From Mycolicibacterium peregrinum (lineage in GTDB: Bacteria > Actinomycetota > Actinomycetes > Mycobacteriales > Mycobacteriaceae): a stretch of 64,000 nucleotides of DNA. How positions within the stretch are numbered: position 1 is the stretch's first letter; every line of letters starts with the position of its first letter. Positions 60,754 to 64,000 of this stretch are shown here, piece by piece. The notes below the pieces were generated by a model. The model made no database searches and was not told where the DNA came from. It saw nothing but the letters and a program-made list of their open reading frames with translations. Made by a program: the position numbers and the translations under genes. The stretch spans positions 62,001 through 126,000 of the forward strand of contig NZ_LZSO01000010.1 of NCBI RefSeq assembly GCF_001665785.1. Reading direction: 5' to 3'.

Positions 60754-61248
60754 TCACACCGGCGTCTCGGCCTGCAGATGCCCCAACCATCGCACAGACT
60801 CGACCCGGGCGACATCCAGCACCCGATCCGCGGTATCGAACATCGGGGTGCGTCGCGCCGCTTCCTCCACGGGCATAGCCGCGGCGCAGCGCATCACCAA
60901 CCCGCCCAGTGTTACGGATGTCTTGCACGGGACGACAAGGAGTTTCACGCACGCGTCACGGCCCGCCACCATCATCAAACGGGGCCGACTCAGCTTCACC
61001 CCGTTGGGCACCCGAGTGCCCGTGACGATCGAGTCGAGGTCGAGTTGCCCCTCAGCGGCTGACCAATTGACGCGAATATCAACAACTTCCCCGAGTGATT
61101 GATGCAGCGCCCCGACCAGCTCGGGCAGCTCGCTTGCCACCGAGGCGGTGTGAGGCCACCAGGCGCCGTCGATATCGGCGCCCAACTCCCGGGCGAGGGT
61201 GAGGCGGACGGGACTGGCGAGTCGCCGCGCCCCGTTGAGGCCGTTCAC
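60754..61248 (-). CDS. DUF5994 family protein
   Basis: Actinobacterial DUF5994-type protein of 164 residues, function unknown. Seen: VRLTLARELGADIDGAWWPHTASVASELPELVGALHQSLGEVVDIRVNW (about 15-62, the family core with DGAWWP), then LMMVAGRDACVKLLVVP. The start is GTG at 61248, overlapping the stop of a 46-residue ORF as GTGA. Confidence 0.75.
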   Translation of the reverse strand: MNGLNGARRLASPVRLTLARELGADIDGAWWPHTASVASELPELVGALHQSLGEVVDIRVNWSAAEGQLDLDSIVTGTRVPNGVKLSRPRLMMVAGRDACVKLLVVPCKTSVTLGGLVMRCAAAMPVEEAARRTPMFDTADRVLDVARVESVRWLGHLQAETPV

Positions 61249-61385
61249 GACGACTGCGAATCTGCACGCGCCTGCGGCCTGGGCCGATCCGAGAAAACCA
61301 AATCCGGCGGCGGAGCATTCGGGCTCTCGACCGCCCGCACAGGTTCTTGCTGTTCGGGGTGTGAAAACAGTTCGGACGATTCCAT
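61245..61385 (-). CDS. 46-residue small ORF coupled to DUF5994
   Basis: Short ORF from ATG 61385 with AAGGA and a 7-nt spacer, ending in TGA that overlaps the DUF5994 GTG. The acidic, Pro/Glu/Ser-rich peptide (MESSELFSHPEQQEPVRAVE at the start) has no membrane segment or recognised domain. A hairpin GTGCGG-N5-CCGCAC lies just upstream (about 61404-61420). The good ribosome site and GTGA coupling suggest it is translated. Confidence 0.6.
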   Translation of the reverse strand: MESSELFSHPEQQEPVRAVESPNAPPPDLVFSDRPRPQARADSQSS

Positions 61386-61520
61386 GAGAGTGTCCTTGAA
61401 AGGTGCGGGACTACCGCACTGGGTGTGGAGGCGAGCGATGGTTAATCACCGGGCCTGACCACAAACTTACACCCGATGGCCGCGACGGCGCGGCGCCGGG
61501 GCACCATGGGCCACCCACCG

Positions 61521-62153
61521 TTATCGGCCGCGGACGGCCGGCAGGATCAAAGTGTCGATGACATCGCGGACATACTTCGAGTCGACGCTCTGACCGTTGA
61601 CCACTCGCATCAGGCCCATTCCGGTCAGCACATCGGCCACCAACGACCAGTCCCGATCAGCGACCTCGCCGCGGGCAACGGCCTGCGCCAGGATCGTCGT
61701 CATCACCCGCCGCCCCTTGAGCAGCATCAGATCTTCGAGCGCCGAGCCGAGGTGCGGGTCGTGGGTGGCCTCGACCGCCACCCTCAGCACCAGGTCGTAC
61801 GAGAAGAGGTCGTTGTCGCTGCGCGCGGTGCGCCGCACGATTTCGTCGAAATCGCCTTCCAGACTGCCGGTGTCGGGCGCGTCGTCCTCCATCAGATCCG
61901 GCTTCCAGTACACCAGCGCATCGGTGATCAACGCGGCCTTCGACGACCAGCGACGGTAGATGGCCGCCTTACCGACACCGGCGCGTGCGGCGATGTCGTT
62001 CATATTGGTGTTGACGTAACCGTTTTCGGCCAACGCGGCCAACGCCGCATCGAGAATGGCCGGGTCCCGCGAGCGGTCAAGTCGGCCAACCGTCCGCTGA
62101 CGCAGTTTCGGCTCTGCGTCAGGCGTATCGGCCGGGTCGGTCATGACCGTCAT
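61521..62153 (-). CDS. TetR-family regulator downstream of MmpL
   Basis: TetR-type repressor of 210 residues with HTH at about 28-75 (RDPAILDAALAALAENGYVNTNMNDIAARAGVGKAAIYRRWSSKAAL) and a C-terminal ligand domain. ATG at 62153 overlaps the mmpL stop (ATGA), so it is translated together with the transporter, a common arrangement for a regulator of its own efflux/export operon. Ends in 135 bp before the small ORF at 61385, where I see no other gene. Confidence 0.9.
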   Translation of the reverse strand: MTVMTDPADTPDAEPKLRQRTVGRLDRSRDPAILDAALAALAENGYVNTNMNDIAARAGVGKAAIYRRWSSKAALITDALVYWKPDLMEDDAPDTGSLEGDFDEIVRRTARSDNDLFSYDLVLRVAVEATHDPHLGSALEDLMLLKGRRVMTTILAQAVARGEVADRDWSLVADVLTGMGLMRVVNGQSVDSKYVRDVIDTLILPAVRGR

Positions 62154-64000
62154 ACCGTCGTGGTCGGTATCGGCGCAGTGTTGTCGTCGGCCTCACCGGC
62201 CGCCTTGCGGGCACGCTCTTCACGACCACGCCTGGTGATCTCAAAAGTGTTGAGCGGCCACCAGAACCAGCGACCCAGCGCCGCCGCGATGGACGGTGTC
62301 ATGAACGAGCGCACGATCAGCGTGTCCACTACCAGGCCGATGCCGATCGTCATACCGAGTTGGCCGACCACCCGCAGATCCGACACGATCATCGACATCA
62401 TGGTGAAGGCGAACACCAGGCCGGCCGCGGTGACGACCCGTCCGGTGGCCCCGATCCCGCGGATGATGCCCGTGTTGAGCCCGGCGTGTATCTCTTCCTT
62501 GAAGCGCGAGACCACCAACAGGTTGTAGTCCGAACCCACCGCCAGCAGGATCACCATCGACAGCGGGATCACGATCCACTGCACGCCCAGGCCCAGGATG
62601 TCCTGCCAGAGCAACACCGACAAGCCACACGCCGTTCCCAGAGAAGCGGCCACGGTGCCCACGATCACCATGGCGGCCACCACACTTCGGGTGATGATCA
62701 GCATGATGCTGAAAATGAGGATCATCGCCGCGATCACCACGATCATGAGATCGGTTACCACGCCATCCTGCATGTCGCTGTACATCGATGCAGTACCGGC
62801 GAGGGAGACCTTCGCATTGGACAGCGGGGTGCCCTTGAGCGCATCGGCGACAACACCTTTCATGTCACGAACATGTTCGATGCCTTCCACCGAGGCTGGG
62901 TCGCCCTGGTGGGTGATGATCATTCGGACCGCCTTGCCATCGGGCGACATGAACATCTTGACCGCACGGTTGAAGTCAGGGTTCTCGAACACATCCGGAG
63001 GCAGGTAGAACATGTCGTCGTTCTTGGCCTGATCGAAGTACAGGCCGATCTCCGTCGCCCCCTTCGCCGCCTCCTGTTGCGCGGCCTGGGTACCGGCCAT
63101 GGTGCTGTGCGTCGCGATCATGAAGTCTCGCATCCGCTTCATCGTCCCGATGGTGTCCTGCAACACCGGCAACATCTGCGGCATCAGCTGATCCATGCGG
63201 TCCATATCGATTGTCAGACCCTGCATTTCATCGGTCAATTTGTCGATGCCGTCGAGAGTGTCGAAGATCGACCGCATCGACTGGCACATCGGGATGTCGA
63301 AGCAGTGCGGCTCCCAGTAGAGATAGTTCCGAAGCGGCCGGAAGAAATCGTCGAAATTGGCCAGGTTGTCCCGCATCTCCTGGGTCGCTTCCACCATCTC
63401 GTGGGTCCGACCCACCATGCTGTGGGTGGTTTCGGTGAGCTCCTTGGTGATGGCGTACATGCGTTCCATGCTGGCGACGGTCTTGCTCATCTCGTCGGCC
63501 TGTTCGAGCATCTGCGCCGAGTTGTCGTTGTTGAACTTCGCCGACTGCAGCGTGCTGGCGTTCTGGGCGCCGAGCAGGAACGGGATCGAGCTGTGCTCGA
63601 TCGGGGCACCCAACGGGCGGGTGATGGTCTGCACCCGTTCGATTCCCCGCATGTGCATCACGTTCTTGGCGACCTTTTCGATCACCAGCATGTCCGACGG
63701 GGTGCGCAGGTCATGATCCGCTTCGAGCATCAGCAACTCGGGGTTCATCCGGGCTTGGGAGAAGTGCCGATCAGCAACGCCCATGGCCAGGTTCGCCGGC
63801 ATATCAGCGGGGGTGAACTGCTTGTCGTTGTACTGCGGCACATAGGTCATCAGGGCGGCGAAGCCGATGATGGCGATCAGGCTGGTGACGAAGACGATGG
63901 GGATCGGCCAGCGAACCACCGACGTGCCGATCTTGCGCCACCCCGGCGAGGCGATCTTGTGCTTGGGATCGAGCAAGCCGAACTTCGACGCGACGGTCAG
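62150..64000 (-). CDS. MmpL-family RND lipid transporter (N-terminus beyond the window)
   Basis: C-terminal 616 residues of a second MmpL protein, running off the right edge. Visible: part of the first membrane bundle (VVRWPIPIVFVTSLIAIIGFAAL), a large extracytoplasmic loop with WEPHCFDIPMCQSM (two Cys) and coiled-coil-like ANFDDFFRPLRN, then AVGSDYNLLVVSRFKEEI and the last spans ending FEITRRGREERARKAA. It is related to the MmpL at 45069 but not identical; no mmpS is seen on this side. Confidence 0.93.
   Translation of the reverse strand: MTVASKFGLLDPKHKIASPGWRKIGTSVVRWPIPIVFVTSLIAIIGFAALMTYVPQYNDKQFTPADMPANLAMGVADRHFSQARMNPELLMLEADHDLRTPSDMLVIEKVAKNVMHMRGIERVQTITRPLGAPIEHSSIPFLLGAQNASTLQSAKFNNDNSAQMLEQADEMSKTVASMERMYAITKELTETTHSMVGRTHEMVEATQEMRDNLANFDDFFRPLRNYLYWEPHCFDIPMCQSMRSIFDTLDGIDKLTDEMQGLTIDMDRMDQLMPQMLPVLQDTIGTMKRMRDFMIATHSTMAGTQAAQQEAAKGATEIGLYFDQAKNDDMFYLPPDVFENPDFNRAVKMFMSPDGKAVRMIITHQGDPASVEGIEHVRDMKGVVADALKGTPLSNAKVSLAGTASMYSDMQDGVVTDLMIVVIAAMILIFSIMLIITRSVVAAMVIVGTVAASLGTACGLSVLLWQDILGLGVQWIVIPLSMVILLAVGSDYNLLVVSRFKEEIHAGLNTGIIRGIGATGRVVTAAGLVFAFTMMSMIVSDLRVVGQLGMTIGIGLVVDTLIVRSFMTPSIAAALGRWFWWPLNTFEITRRGREERARKAAGEADDNTAPIPTTTV

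Noticed and set aside
1-64000. CRISPR array, tRNA/rRNA gene, insertion sequence or prophage
   Set aside because: No regularly spaced direct repeats, no tRNA-like cloverleaf, no transposase or phage motif was seen. The tandem repeats at 4855 and 13469 lack spacers.

Overview
The window is high-GC actinobacterial DNA. It almost certainly comes from a fast-growing mycobacterium (Mycolicibacterium-like). The reasons are MmpS/MmpL lipid transporters, a TIGR00027-type methyltransferase, a mycobacterial haemophore-like secreted protein, DUF5994, many acyl-CoA and SDR enzymes, many GTG/TTG starts and ATGA/GTGA overlaps. The order VOC / TetR / alpha-beta hydrolase / double-domain FadE6 / FadD2 / LigD-like polymerase matches, from memory, M. 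tuberculosis Rv0274-Rv0269c, with extra genes inserted here. I see no rRNA, tRNA, CRISPR array, insertion sequence or phage gene.

Layout. 1-4076: carboxylesterase (runs off the left edge), MBL hydrolase, divergent XRE regulator, methyltransferase. 4186-9944: the fadE6 locus, with a repeat-rich control region between VOC and TetR. 10034-15077: a GntR / ABC uptake / RidA / amidase islet bracketed by two copies of a dispersed hairpin. 15240-22320: small secreted and membrane proteins, SDRs, a methyltransferase, fadD2 divergent from a LigD-like primase-polymerase, and a hydrolase. 22428-25263: lutABC (lactate oxidation). 25392-25988: STAS protein, a 21-residue ORF and a very strong intrinsic terminator. 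26016-31838: DUF1254 lipoprotein, arylsulfatase, AraC regulator, haemophore pair. 31840-36901: CaiB CoA-transferase, a MarR-controlled SDR/SnoaL pair with two visible operators, and an acyl-CoA dehydrogenase broken by an in-frame TAG. 36980-41790: small membrane protein, gabD-gabT and a PucR regulator. 41780-48430: a five-gene mmpS-mmpL-MFS-FadE-thioesterase unit. 48676-57462: a SigH-like ECF sigma gene, then a six-gene permease/HpaB/RidA/DUF1028/M20/aspartase operon with a divergent LysR, then a second SigH-like sigma gene. 57881-64000: purine permease, DUF808 protein, cspA, a small ORF coupled to DUF5994, TetR, and an MmpL running off the right edge.

The most interesting material: (1) the operon at 49223-55796, whose enzyme combination suggests a catabolic route for an N-substituted amino acid that I cannot match to a described pathway; (2) the amide-scavenging islet with a fused permease-ATPase; (3) operator-level signals, namely two AGGTGA-N4-TCACCT sites of a MarR regulon, a 21-bp-spaced direct repeat at an AraC start codon, a SoxR-like box upstream of an ECF sigma gene, and three tandem 26-bp repeats beside a palindrome in the fadE6 control region; (4) the nonsense-interrupted FadE. 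Functions are assigned from motifs and family memory only; no database search was possible.
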